Source: Branchiostoma floridae (taxonomy: Eukaryota; Chordata; Leptocardii; Amphioxiformes; Branchiostomatidae). From it: a DNA stretch of 64,000 nt. The stretch spans positions 3,032,763 to 3,096,762 of the forward strand of contig NC_049992.1 of assembly GCF_000003815.2 (NCBI RefSeq), given 5' to 3'. Below are positions 22,396-33,500 of the stretch, in pieces; positions within the stretch are counted from its first letter, which is position 1, and every line of letters starts with the position of its first letter. Made by a program: the position numbers and the translations under genes. A model generated the notes under the pieces. That model made no database searches. It worked only from the letters and a program-made list of their open reading frames with translations, and was not told the origin of the DNA.

Positions 22396-22856
22396 GTTAG
22401 TCCTGAAATCATATGACATGAAAGTTCATCTGAGTTGGTATACGGATCCGAATTAACATATTTTGACCACTCCTCGAAAACTATGAAATTTTCCGTTTCC
22501 GAAAACATAGAGCTCTGAATCCTCTCCAAGAAATGTATTCTCTATTCTTCTGCATAAAATTCAAATTGACGATAGCATTCCGGTAACGATTTGAAAAAGT
22601 GCTTTTTCTGGTCCGACTCGCACTTACGTAATCAATTTTGAAAAAGGTCTGATAAAAAACAGGTTACTAAGATATGCGTTTAATTCTAGAAAAAGATGGC
22701 CTGAAAATTGATAACATCCATAATCCATCTCGCTTTACATGTACCAGAATTCGACATTATTGATTTACGTGTTAAAAAATTTTAAAAATTCTTACTTAGG
22801 GTTCATAAATTATCTAACGACAGCATGGGGGGGGGGGGGTAGGGGTATGTACGGAA

Positions 22857-23330
22857 TTGGGTACCTTTCCAATTATGATAGCTACAAAAACACAACTCAT
22901 CAAATACTGGCACCATTCGGCAAACTTACCCGATGGCTCTCTGCTCGGAAATGCATATAATGCATATAATACCGTAGTTACTGCTGATCATGACTGGATA
23001 AATCAAGTACGTGTGAAGGACACTCTTAACTACCATGATTTCGGACAAATATGGATAAAACTGCAGTCTTATAGAACAGATTATATTATATATAGAACAG
23101 ATCAACTGCGCCTCTGGCTACAACATACAAATACAAGAGTGGTTAACCAATATCAAAAAGAATTCAAAAAGATGCCATGCACAATGTAGCCCCCGACCAA
23201 AACCAAAGGTTCTGTCCATTTTATCCTAAGCAAAATGAAAATGAAGTCATTTAGTGCCCTATGTACGATATGATACGCAATGTTATTCACATTCCTATGA
23301 CTAAATACTATAGATTTCAAGATACTCAGA
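22857..23330 (+). pseudogene. LINE C-terminal remnant
   Basis: The frame to 23189 contains TKTQLIKYWHHSANLPDGSL, typical of the region after reverse transcriptase in invertebrate non-LTR retrotransposons. Downstream, in a shifted and interrupted frame, is a decayed CPxC...ENE...CPMYD motif of the LINE C-terminal zinc-knuckle-like domain. It lies where a lectin-domain exon of gene C would be expected. Confidence 0.55.
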
Positions 23331-23984
23331 TACCAGAAGTAGATTTGCCCTCATGATGCTAAGATAGGTAAAATACATAAAAGATTGCTTTGGGATTAGA
23401 AAAGATAGTGACACCCATATTTAACCCCATGCCCTGGTTGTATGGAGGTTTTCTTATTATATTATCCTATGTTGTTTAGTTAGTAGAGTTTTAAGATTTA
23501 TTCTGTATCCATTTTTCTTGTAGTTTATATTTTGACCATACAAAAGTCACTGTACTTTTTTTTCGTGTCAATAAAGCTTCTCTTGTTAACATGGTATAGA
23601 GCTATAACATTGTTCCAACACAAATAATTAGTGCATCAGACTTTCGATTGAGTTCCAAGTTGAAACACCTGCTTTGTGTGGCACAGATTTGACACGACTT
23701 AGAGAGAAGTGGTGTGAGCAGAGGCATTGGCATTTGCGTGTATGACTGTATGTGATGTTCATTCATATCTAGCTGTACTAGTATCTGCTGAAATAAGTCA
23801 GGTTTATTCCAACATTTGACTGACTCCTTTGATTTACATCATAGAGCATCACATTCACGTGACCACAGGAAAACTCCACAATGCCCTTTGGAACAGTCGT
23901 AAAAGATCTGAATTGCTCATTATATTACATATGAATTACATCTATTTTATCCTAGATACCAATATAGCAAATGTAGAATGAGGA

Positions 23985-24580
23985 GTTTGGAAGGAGAGAA
24001 ATGTTTAACGTCATCAGTCTTTTTCTCTGTAAGAATAAGTTTGGAAGGAGAGAAATGTTTAACATCAACAGTCTTTTTCTCAGTAAGAATAAGTTTGGAA
24101 GGAGAGAAATGTTTAACATCACCAGTCTTTTTCTCTGTAAGAATAGGTTTGGAAGGAGAGAAATGTTTAAAATCACCAGTCTTTTTCTCTGTAGAATAAG
24201 TTTGGAAGGAGAGAAATGTTTAACATCACCAGTCTTTTTCTCTGTAAGAATAAGTTTGGAAGGAGAGAAATGTTTAACATCAACAGTCTTTTTCTCAGTA
24301 AGAATAAGTTTGGAAGGAGAGAAATGTTTAACATCACCAGTCTTTTTCTCAGTAAGAATAAGTTTGGAAGGAGAGAATTGTTTAACATCACCAGTCTTTT
24401 TCTCTGTAAGAATAAGTTTGGAAGGAGAGAAATGTTTAACAACACCAGCAGGCTTTTTCTCTGTAAGAATAAGTTTGGAAGGAGAGAAATGTTTAACATC
24501 ACCAGTCTTTTTCTCTGTAAGAATAAGTTTGGAAGGAGAGAAATGTTTAACATCACCTGTCTTTTTCTCTGTAAGAATAA
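23985..24580. repeat. 54-bp minisatellite, about 11 copies
   Basis: The unit begins GTTTGGAAGGAGAGAAATGT and ends CTCTGTAAGAATAA. Because 54 is divisible by three and no frame holds a stop, long frames (219-237 codons) are open on both strands. The duplicate block at 2574 carries only a single related unit, so the array grew here. Confidence 0.9.
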
Positions 24581-26199
24581 GTTTTGAAGGAACTTCCAAA
24601 TTTGATAAAAAGACAGGTGATGATGCAGTTATAATGATGAACATTGTTACTGACAGATAGGACAAACATCTATGTGGAGATCCAAGTATGGAAATGGCTA
24701 TATTGTAGCTGGCCTAATCAAACTTACAAGCATTGACGACAATATGAGTTTTCATTATTATAATCATATTATAATCAGAAGGATTCGTGTACTACTATAT
24801 GATTTACTCATAAGGCCACAGTAAATTTTATGGATGACATCTTGTGCAGGCTCTAAATTTAACGAGGGAGAAAAAACAAACTTGCAAAAGGAACAAGATA
24901 TATATCTACATTTTCAATATAGACACCATAAATGCTGTTACAAGAAGCGACAAAACATGGTATCACAACCAACAAGTCTTTTACCCTCTGTATTCCAGAA
25001 GTGTAGTGTGATAGACTGACATCACTCACAAATTGACAACTACAGTAATGGCTACCACATTGGTGCCACTTTCACTGTTGAACTAGTTTCACTTCTACAA
25101 CTGTTACAGTACGATTATGGCTACATATTCCTCACTAGTGTCACCTCTATTACACGAACAATGTTCACCATCCAGAGGGGCAAAAATTGTCCCTTTTTTT
25201 CAAAATTAGGCAAAAACTAACGAGTGTGCTGATGTCAACCATAAAATTTACTTGTTGTGGCCAAACTTGACTTTTAATTTTGTTGTTATCATTAACCAAG
25301 CATAATTAAGAAACGTAGAAACCAAACAAGTTAGTGTTCCAGAGCTGTACTATAAAGTACAGTTACTGCTCTGTATTTCAAGGCATTCATTAAAGAAGGT
25401 TTCCTTCATCATAATCAAATGCAATGCGTGTGACCAATTTATTGTTCTTTAATATTTTCTTTGTCCAAAAATACATTACTCCCTGCAATCTGCACATTTA
25501 TCATCAAACCTACTAACAGGAATAGATTTTTTTTAAATTCTTTGTAAGACTACATTTGTGTGCACCTTTTCATTAAAGCCAATAGATGGCAATCTAGTGT
25601 GTCTCAACCAGAAAACCAACTTTTCAATTGCAGTAGCATACTTGGTGTGACCAGGCTATTACAGAAATTACTTGATATTGCTGCCGTTTCATAGGAATTT
25701 CTTTGAAAACAAAAAGCTGTAGGACAAATACAAGACAGACTCATAGATACTTGTCTGATTAAATGAGCATGTCAGAACCTATGTGTGTGTGTGTACCTGT
25801 GTATGTGTGCATGTACAATGTATGTGTGTGTGTGTGTGTCATACATTTTGTACTTGACTTGCAGTGAATACACACACTTATCGAAAAGAGTAGGGGTCCT
25901 TACGGTGTGAGCAGATCAAACCATTCCGCCTAAATGGGGTAGGGAATTTCTCGTAACCCCTGCTTCGACTATTGAGTCAGTTAGTCGAACTTGCTGAAGC
26001 TCGATGTTTCTGACTTAGGGAGAAGAGATGCTACCACAGTGAGCATAGTTCGGTGCCTAGAAGTGGTCAATGGCCTTGCACTGAGCAAAATCGTTAAAAA
26101 ATACCCTTAACATGATTGGAAATGCTAGAAGGTATAGTATGAACTTACTCTTCTTCTAGGGACAGCCAAACACACACTTTTACCCAGACTCTTAAAATA
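24581..26199. other. 3' flank of mitofusin, source block of the upstream duplicate
   Basis: Non-coding. Parts align with 2640-3330. Contains (GT)n near 25785-25838. Confidence 0.5.
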
Positions 26200-26201
26200 T
26201 A

Positions 26202-26409
26202 CTGTAAATACATTTAAGTTCGCGGGGATTTAATTTCGCTGTAGCAGGAAAAATACTTTTCGCGGTGGTTTTAAGTTCGCTGTAGCACCATGCACTGTAG
26301 TCTCTTACTGCCATGGAAAAATGTTTGCGGTGGTTTCAAGTTCACGGTGAAATGGCCAGCGCAAAAAAACATGAACATTAAACCACCGCGAAAGTTTCTG
26401 CATTTACAG
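26202..26409. mobile_element. Tc1/mariner-type MITE with TA target duplication
   Basis: Inverted termini CTGTAAATAC / GCATTTACAG flanked by TA on both sides (26200-26201, 26410-26411). The interior has AAGTTCGCGGTGGTTT-type words in both orientations. The duplicate block near 3350 lacks the insertion. Confidence 0.85.
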
Positions 26410-26411
26410 TA

Positions 26412-27514
26412 ACTAGAAATTCTGAGAGGAAAAGAAAAATGGATTTCAGCAGTTACATGGAGTATGTGAGGGCCTTGCTGTTGATGACTCCAAATGTCTA
26501 AATGTTAAAAGCATCCGCAAACAAAGTACAAAGTAACAAGTCTAAATATAACTACATGACTCCATGACAAATAATAACAACCAACACACACACATGGTCA
26601 GCAGCACCAGAAAGGCCAAATTCATTGTACTTTTACAACATCTCCAAATCACATGTACAGAACACTGCCTGGAGCAGGAGAGCACAGGGCTCACAAATAC
26701 ACTTGTTTAACTATGTCTGTGCGAAATAATATTTTTTATGTCATGAGAAACGTACATGACTGCGATCCTAAAGCCTGTCAGTCCTTGCAACAATGTTTAT
26801 GGTAGCTTCTTGCTGGTCTCTACCAGAATCTTTTCTGGACTAAACAAAATCGACTCAAGTTCTCAAAATACAAATGCTGGATGACCAATGATGAGCAAGT
26901 TACATGTAACTGATCTTAGGTAACACTGTTGATGTAGTACTACCGCCCATTCCTACACAATTATATACTTCATGTTGACAGATTCATAAAATCTGCATGT
27001 TTGTTATATTTTGACCTACCATTAAATCTTCCCCCATGACTTCAATGAAAAGTAGCATGCAGGCAGTTTTGAGCTTGTCATGAAAAAACAAAGGTTCAAA
27101 CCAACAATCAGTTGGCTATAAGTAATTTTTCAAGCAAATTTTTCGGCAAATTCATCTTTTTCACTGATCAGGCCGAGAAAAGACTGCTAGATAGTAACTG
27201 TCCTTGGAACTAGTAAGTTACATTCATATTTACATGTACATGAGATGCTACGAGTTAGACACTTCTATGGTTGATACAGTCTTTCTGCAATAACAGTTCA
27301 TCAAAGAAATCACACTATAGCTTGAAAAGCTGACTTCAATTCATTGAACGGCTCAAAACAAGCTGAATCGGTGTCCGAAAGAACCCTATGAAAGGGTCAT
27401 GATAAAGCTAGGCATTTCCTTCCCCTTAGACTGTTACAGGTTAGACTTTACTTGTGTGCATGCAGCCCACCCCCAAGTTTCAATTGACGAAAGCTCGGTA
27501 GGGCTACTGTTGCT
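26412..27514. other. 3' UTR / 3' flank of mitofusin
   Basis: Non-coding sequence after the mitofusin stop. No close canonical polyadenylation signal found on the minus strand. 26580-26800 matches 3520-3720. Confidence 0.4.
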
Positions 27515-27593
27515 CTACCCACTCATGTTGCCTCCATGGAGATATTGTTGTACAAAAGAGTTCAGCTCACTGTCCAGCCATCCTGCCTTGTTC
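27515..27593 (-). CDS. MFN: mitofusin terminal exon
   Basis: 79 nt after acceptor tttacag: [25 protein letters not shown] then TAG. Too short to stand out as an open frame; found by homology to the vertebrate C-terminus and phase 2 continuity. Confidence 0.92.
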
Positions 27594-30500
27594 CTGTAAA
27601 AAAAAAAAAAGACAATGTAAAAATGATTTCTTTCATGTACATCAAAATCTTAGTTTTTTTTTTCTTACCACGAAGATATCAAGCCATGTTGATATGATTA
27701 TATGGATGACATATTCTGGGGCCCCAAATTTGATGCTAGCATGCAAAAAAAAATTTCACAAGAAAAGTTGCCTTCATTATGCAATTGCCAGTGGCTAGGA
27801 AGGTTGAACAAATGACTTAAGGATATGGTATACAGAATATATATATGTGTTTATATATGTATATACAGGATATGGTATACAGAACAATTAACTTTTCTTT
27901 GTCCTTTCACATCTTATTCTTTAACTTTGAAGTTGACTTTAGTATTAAAAGACAATTATCATATAGCCAGGCGCCGCGGACCAATCAGAAGGCCCCGTTC
28001 CACGTTGGTTATGACGCCGTAACACGTAGATTCAGNNNNNNNNNNNNNNNNNNNNNNNNNNNNNNNNNNNNNNNNNNNNNNNNNNNNNNNNNNNNNNNNN
28101 NNNNNNNNNNNNNNNNNNNNNNNNNNNNNNNNNNNNNNNNNNNNNNNNNNNNNNNNNNNNNNNNNNNNNNNNNNNNNNNNATATACACCTCGGGCCGGGG
28201 CATTAACCCTTTATTATAGCATCAATTTCCCAATATCTTTTTGCAATTAACAGATATCATATTTGCTCATTTTGCAGCTGCTTTGTACAATTTGTAACAT
28301 GGTCAAAAAGTTTTCTTTTTTTGGAAACAGACAAAAATTGATATGCGCAGACGTCATCCACATAATCAAATCAACATGGCCTTAGGATGGAATAGAAAAG
28401 GACTTCCACCAGCTGTAGTACCGACCTGAGCAGCTTGGCGCGCTGCTGCACCTCCTCCAGCTGGTCGATCTCCGTGTTGAGCTGGCTGATTTCCCGCTGG
28501 AGTTCCTCCTTAGCGACGTCCACCTGGCGACACAGCCGGGCAAAGTTACCGGACAGCTCCCTGTGGGACGGAAAGGGCATTAGAACTTTCAAGGACGTAC
28601 AAGGACATACCCCTCCCATCTTCTACACTGCATCACTACCAGGCAAAGTTATCAGAAAGATCCTAGTGGGGTGGAAGGGGCATTAGATCTTGCTTCAAGG
28701 TCACAAGGGCAGTAGAACTTTCAAGGGCATGTAGCTCCTAAGAACCCCCCTCCCATCTTCTACATGTATATTACACACACTGCACCACTGCCACTGCCAG
28801 GTAAAGTTATCAGACAGCTCCCTGTGGGTGGAAAGGGCATTAGAACTTTCAAGGACATACACCTTCAAGGACAACCCCCTCCCATCATCCATATGTACAT
28901 TACACTGAAACACAGCCAGGCAAAGTTATCTGACACCTCCCAGTGGGGCAAAAAGGTCATTAGAACAATCAAGGACAAACACTTGCATAAATGCCCCCCT
29001 CCCACATCCAAATGCATTGCACTGCAACACAACTGGGCAAAGTTATCAGAAAGCTCCCTGTGGAGCAGAAAGGACTAGAACTTTCTTCAACGTTCCCCCC
29101 CTCCCATCTTCCACATACATTACACTGCAACACATCATGACAAAGCTAGATCTTTTACATGTATGTATGTTTTGTCTTTGTTGTGGCCTGTAGTATGCTC
29201 AGTTGGGCAAAAATGTACAATAAAAGTCTTCTGTAATAGTGTAAGGTCTAATACATACAATGTATCTTCTGACTCACTGTTGCACTTGGTGGCTGATGTT
29301 CTGACTGGTAAAACTGACGACCAGCTGCAGCTTGTCGGAGGCGTAGTCCACAAACTGTTTCTTGAAGGTTCGCTCCTTGGCCTTGTTGGTCCAGGTGAGA
29401 CGCTCGTACAGGTAGAGCAGCGCGTACAAACCTCCGGTCACCGCGATCAGCCGCCACCCAACCGCCTTCCAGATCTGGGGAAAGAAAGGCCACAAACATC
29501 ATCTCAAGTTAAGAAAATAGACAGTATAGTCTAACCTGCCCAAAATGACCACTCGCGACCCTAGCAACATTATGACAAAATACCAAAAATGGGATGGTAT
29601 GTCGTGTGGTAGCCTTGAGAACAGTTGTACAGTAGTGATTATTAGGCTGCCACTAGTATCACTCTCTGTACTTCTTGACTTGTTGGGTGTGATACTGCCA
29701 TGTTTTGTCACTTCAACCTTTGCTACAATGTTTATGGTCTCTATCTATAAAATGTCTTTTAGTTTTCTTTGCCCATGTTTTTATTTTTGCACTCTCACAT
29801 TAGAGTTGGAGTCTGTAGAGGATGTCAATCATAAAATTTACTTACAGTAGCCTAATTAAAAACAAGACTCACCACCCCAGTGATAACCAGAACCCTTACA
29901 GACGATCGTGAGTAGAAGGAGGCCAGGTTGGTGATGAACTTGGCCATGACCTCTGCGACCATGACTTCAACTACAAAGCGACCAGAGAGACTTGGGTCTC
30001 TCATGGAAAACCTGGTCGCTGCAACTTGGAGACATGTTGCCTCTAGAAGCAACACTTTAAAACTGAATCAGAAGAACCTACAAACCTGGCCATGATCTCT
30101 GTGCTCCAGAAACACAGTCAACATTTTTTCCTAGGCCTACATGTGCGGTCTAACGAGTAGACCCACTGGACAGAGCCGCATGGAAGCGTGGTGTGAAGAC
30201 TAGCCGACTGCTGCCTACCTGTGTCAGGGGCCCACGCAGCAGTATAATCTACTGCTACTATTAGTAGTGATACTAACTGCCATTTCAAAACAAGACTCAC
30301 CACCCCTGTGATGACGAGGACCCCCACAGACGATCGTGAGTAGATGGAGGCCAGGTTGGTGATGAACCTGGCCATGATCTCCGCGTCCTGAGCCATCAGG
30401 TCCTGCACGTGGGGGGCCAGTACGACCTCTCCGACCTCCGCAGGGGGCAAAGGTCGCGGCACCTGTGTCACACAACAGGAGGGTCAGCATGGGGTCATCA

Positions 30501-33500
30501 TGCACAATGCACAGGGTTTAACAAGTTTTCAAAAATTCACTTGTCCTTTCTTGCAAATATAAGAAAAATATAATTGCCTGAACCAACTTTTCACCTGCAT
30601 GAAATTTAAGTAACATTTCTCTATGTATTTTTGCGCTTCCAGTAGTGGAATTCTTTTGGCTCTACTTTTCTGTGTTGACCAATGGTTGATGCCATGACTG
30701 TGAAAAGTAACAAGTACATGTATATCAAAATCTCACTCATTGAAAAATCTTACTTGCCCGCTCGGTGTACCGGTACCCACCCCTAGTTTCAACCGTAAAA
30801 ACAACCTTCTACACACCGTGTCATCGTATCCCATGAGCGCCCGTTTGGCCGTCTTGGGCCCGAGGAACCTCCGGACAAGCGCCTGCCAGCCCAGCGAGAA
30901 CTGGAACTCAATGTTCTCCTGGAGAGAGGGAATGAATGAATGTGTGAATGAATAAATAGATGGATGAATGAGTGACTGTTTGAATGAGGAAATGAGTGAA
31001 TTAATGAATGGATGGACGAATGAGTGAATGAATGAATGGATGGATGGATGGATGGATGGATGAGTGAATGAATAAATGAATGGATGGATGGATGGATGGA
31101 TGAATGAATGAATGAACCTTTATTAACGTGTCTTGTGCCACAAGTCGAATAGTAGTGTTNNNNNNNNNNNNNNNNNNNNNNNNNNNNNNNNNNNNNNNNN
31201 NNNNNNNNNNNNNNNNNNNNNNNNNNNNNNNNNNNNNNNNNNNNNNNNNNNNNNNNNNNATATCATCTCATGCCCGTAGCCAGGGGGGGTTCGGGGGGTT
31301 CGGAAGAACCCCCTCACACGCCAGAAGGGTCCGCTTTTTCACGCTCAAGGGTCCACTTTTTAAAGTCCAAGATTTCTTTTTTAGGGCGGACTGATTTGCA
31401 TTTTTCACTGATAGAAATTTCATTCAATCCAAACGAGTGTATCAGCAAAATTTGCCCCAGAAATTGCAGGAAATAGCGTTTCAGAGGGTCCAGGTTTCAA
31501 AATTTCCCAGACCTCCATTGCAACGCCTCGCATCTTCGGTGTCGGACATGGTGAAAATATGTTGGGGGAGTCGCCCGTAAAGACTTGCGTATCTTTAATA
31601 GAAATTCCGTTAAACTTAGCTTAGTCTTCCAGCAAATTTTACCAGTCAAAATGCAGGAAATAGCGTTTCAGAGGGTCAAGATTTCCATTTTTTCCGGGGG
31701 AGCATGCCCCCGGACCCCCCTAGGCAGCTCGCGCCTGCGGCGCTCGATGGTCCCCCAAGTACTAAAAAGAACCCCCCCAACCAAAATCCTGGCTACGGGC
31801 ATGCATCTGAAGTAGCAAGTAGAAGTGAGTAAGTGATAAATCAGTATCCATCCAGACCTGGAAGTCTGCGCACAGGTTGTGGATATCCAGGTGGAAGTTG
31901 GCCTCGAACGGCTCCCTGCGCACCAGCACCGCTCCGGACTGCTCCATGCACTGTTGTCTCACCTCGGGGGGGAGCAACGCTTCCATACGCTCTGAGGGAA
32001 CAGAATTATAGGTCATATCAAATATATTACTTCTCAACAAAAGAGGGAAGTGTGTGAATGTCCGTGTGTCCGAGTGTGTACAAGTGTATGTAAAAGTCTG
32101 TGCATATGTGTGTGCGTGTGTGAATGTAAGTGCAGTGTGTGTGTTCATGTGTGAATCTGTGTATGTGTGTGTAAATGTGTGTGTGAATGCATGTGTGTGT
32201 GTGACACAGGTGTGTATGTGACCCACTCACCTGTCATTTCTGTCTGTACCAGCTCTAACGTCTGGCTGAGGTTGGGCATACACCTGGTGGCCAGGTTTCT
32301 CCCCAGCCCCTGCTCCAGGTGTGACACAGGTGTGTAAGACCCACTCACCTGTCATTTCTGTCTGTACCAGCTCCAGTGTCTGACTGAGGTTGGGCATACA
32401 TCTTGTGGCCAGGTTTCTCCCCAGCCCCTGCTCCAGGTGTGACACAGGTGTGACACAGGTTTGAGACAGGTGTGACACAGGTGTGATACAGGTGTGTAAG
32501 ACACTGTGACTCACCTGTCATTTCTGTCTGTACCAGCTCCAGTGTCTGGCTGAGGTTGGGCATACACCTAGTGGCCAGGTTCCTGCCGAGCCCCTGCTCC
32601 AGGTGCGACACAGGTGTGTAAGACCCACTCACCTGTCATTTCTGTCTGTACCAGCTCCAGTGTCTGACTGAGGTTGGGCATACACCTGGTGACACAGGTG
32701 TGATACAGGTGTGATACAGGTGTGACAAAGGTGTGACACAGGTGTGATACAGGTGTGATACAGGTGTGACACAGGTGTGATACAGGTGTGATACAGGTGT
32801 GTAAGACCCACTCACCTGTCATTTCTGTCTGTACCAGCTCTAGTGTCTGGCTGAGGTTGGGCATACACCTGGTGGCCAGGTTCCTCCCCAGTCCCTGCTC
32901 CAGGTGTGACACAGGTGTGTAAGTGACCCACTCACCTGTCATTTCTGTCTGTACCAGCTCCAGTGTCTGGCTGAGGTTAGGCATACACCTGGTGGCCAGG
33001 TTCCTCCCCAGCCCCTGCTCCAGGTGCGTGTGCAGCTCCTTCTTGTACACCTTCAGCACCATGGGGTTGGGGTGGAACGGGGTGTTGAACTCGTCCATCA
33101 GCACCGACAGCCGGCGGATTTCCTCCCGCATCGCGCTGGAGACCTGGAACACGAAGCAAGAGCGTTACGCCTGATCCTGACCTTACAGTAACCCTTAAAC
33201 CCTGACCCTTCACCCCTGATCTTTAACACAACTGTTTCTGTACATCCTCTGTCATGTCCCTGCACTCCTGGGTCATCAGGTCCAGCTGTTTCTCTGTCAC
33301 TTCCAGATGGTCACTCTGTAACCCCTGACCCTTTACCCCTGACCCTTAACCTCTGATCTTTAACCCACCTGTTTCTCCACATCCTCCGTCATGTCCCTGA
33401 TCCTGTCCTTGCACTCCTGGGTCATCAGGTCCAGCTGTTTTTCTGTCACCTCCAGACGGTCGCTCTGCTCCTTGCACTGCTCGATACAGATGGCTCTACA

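Noticed and set aside
24001-24665. Long open frames on both strands (219 and 237 codons)
   Set aside because: They arise from a 54-bp tandem repeat with no stop in any frame; no splice or homology support.
28036-28180. Hidden exon in the N gap
   Set aside because: Mitofusin exons 18 and 19 already join in phase on either side, so no coding sequence is required there.
29870-29960. Mutually exclusive alternative exon 16
   Set aside because: Good reading and donor, but no acceptor giving the right phase; treated as a border duplicate.
33180-33365. Telomere-like CCCTAA repeats
   Set aside because: Units are TGACCCTTTACCCC-like and irregular; not the TTAGGG repeat.
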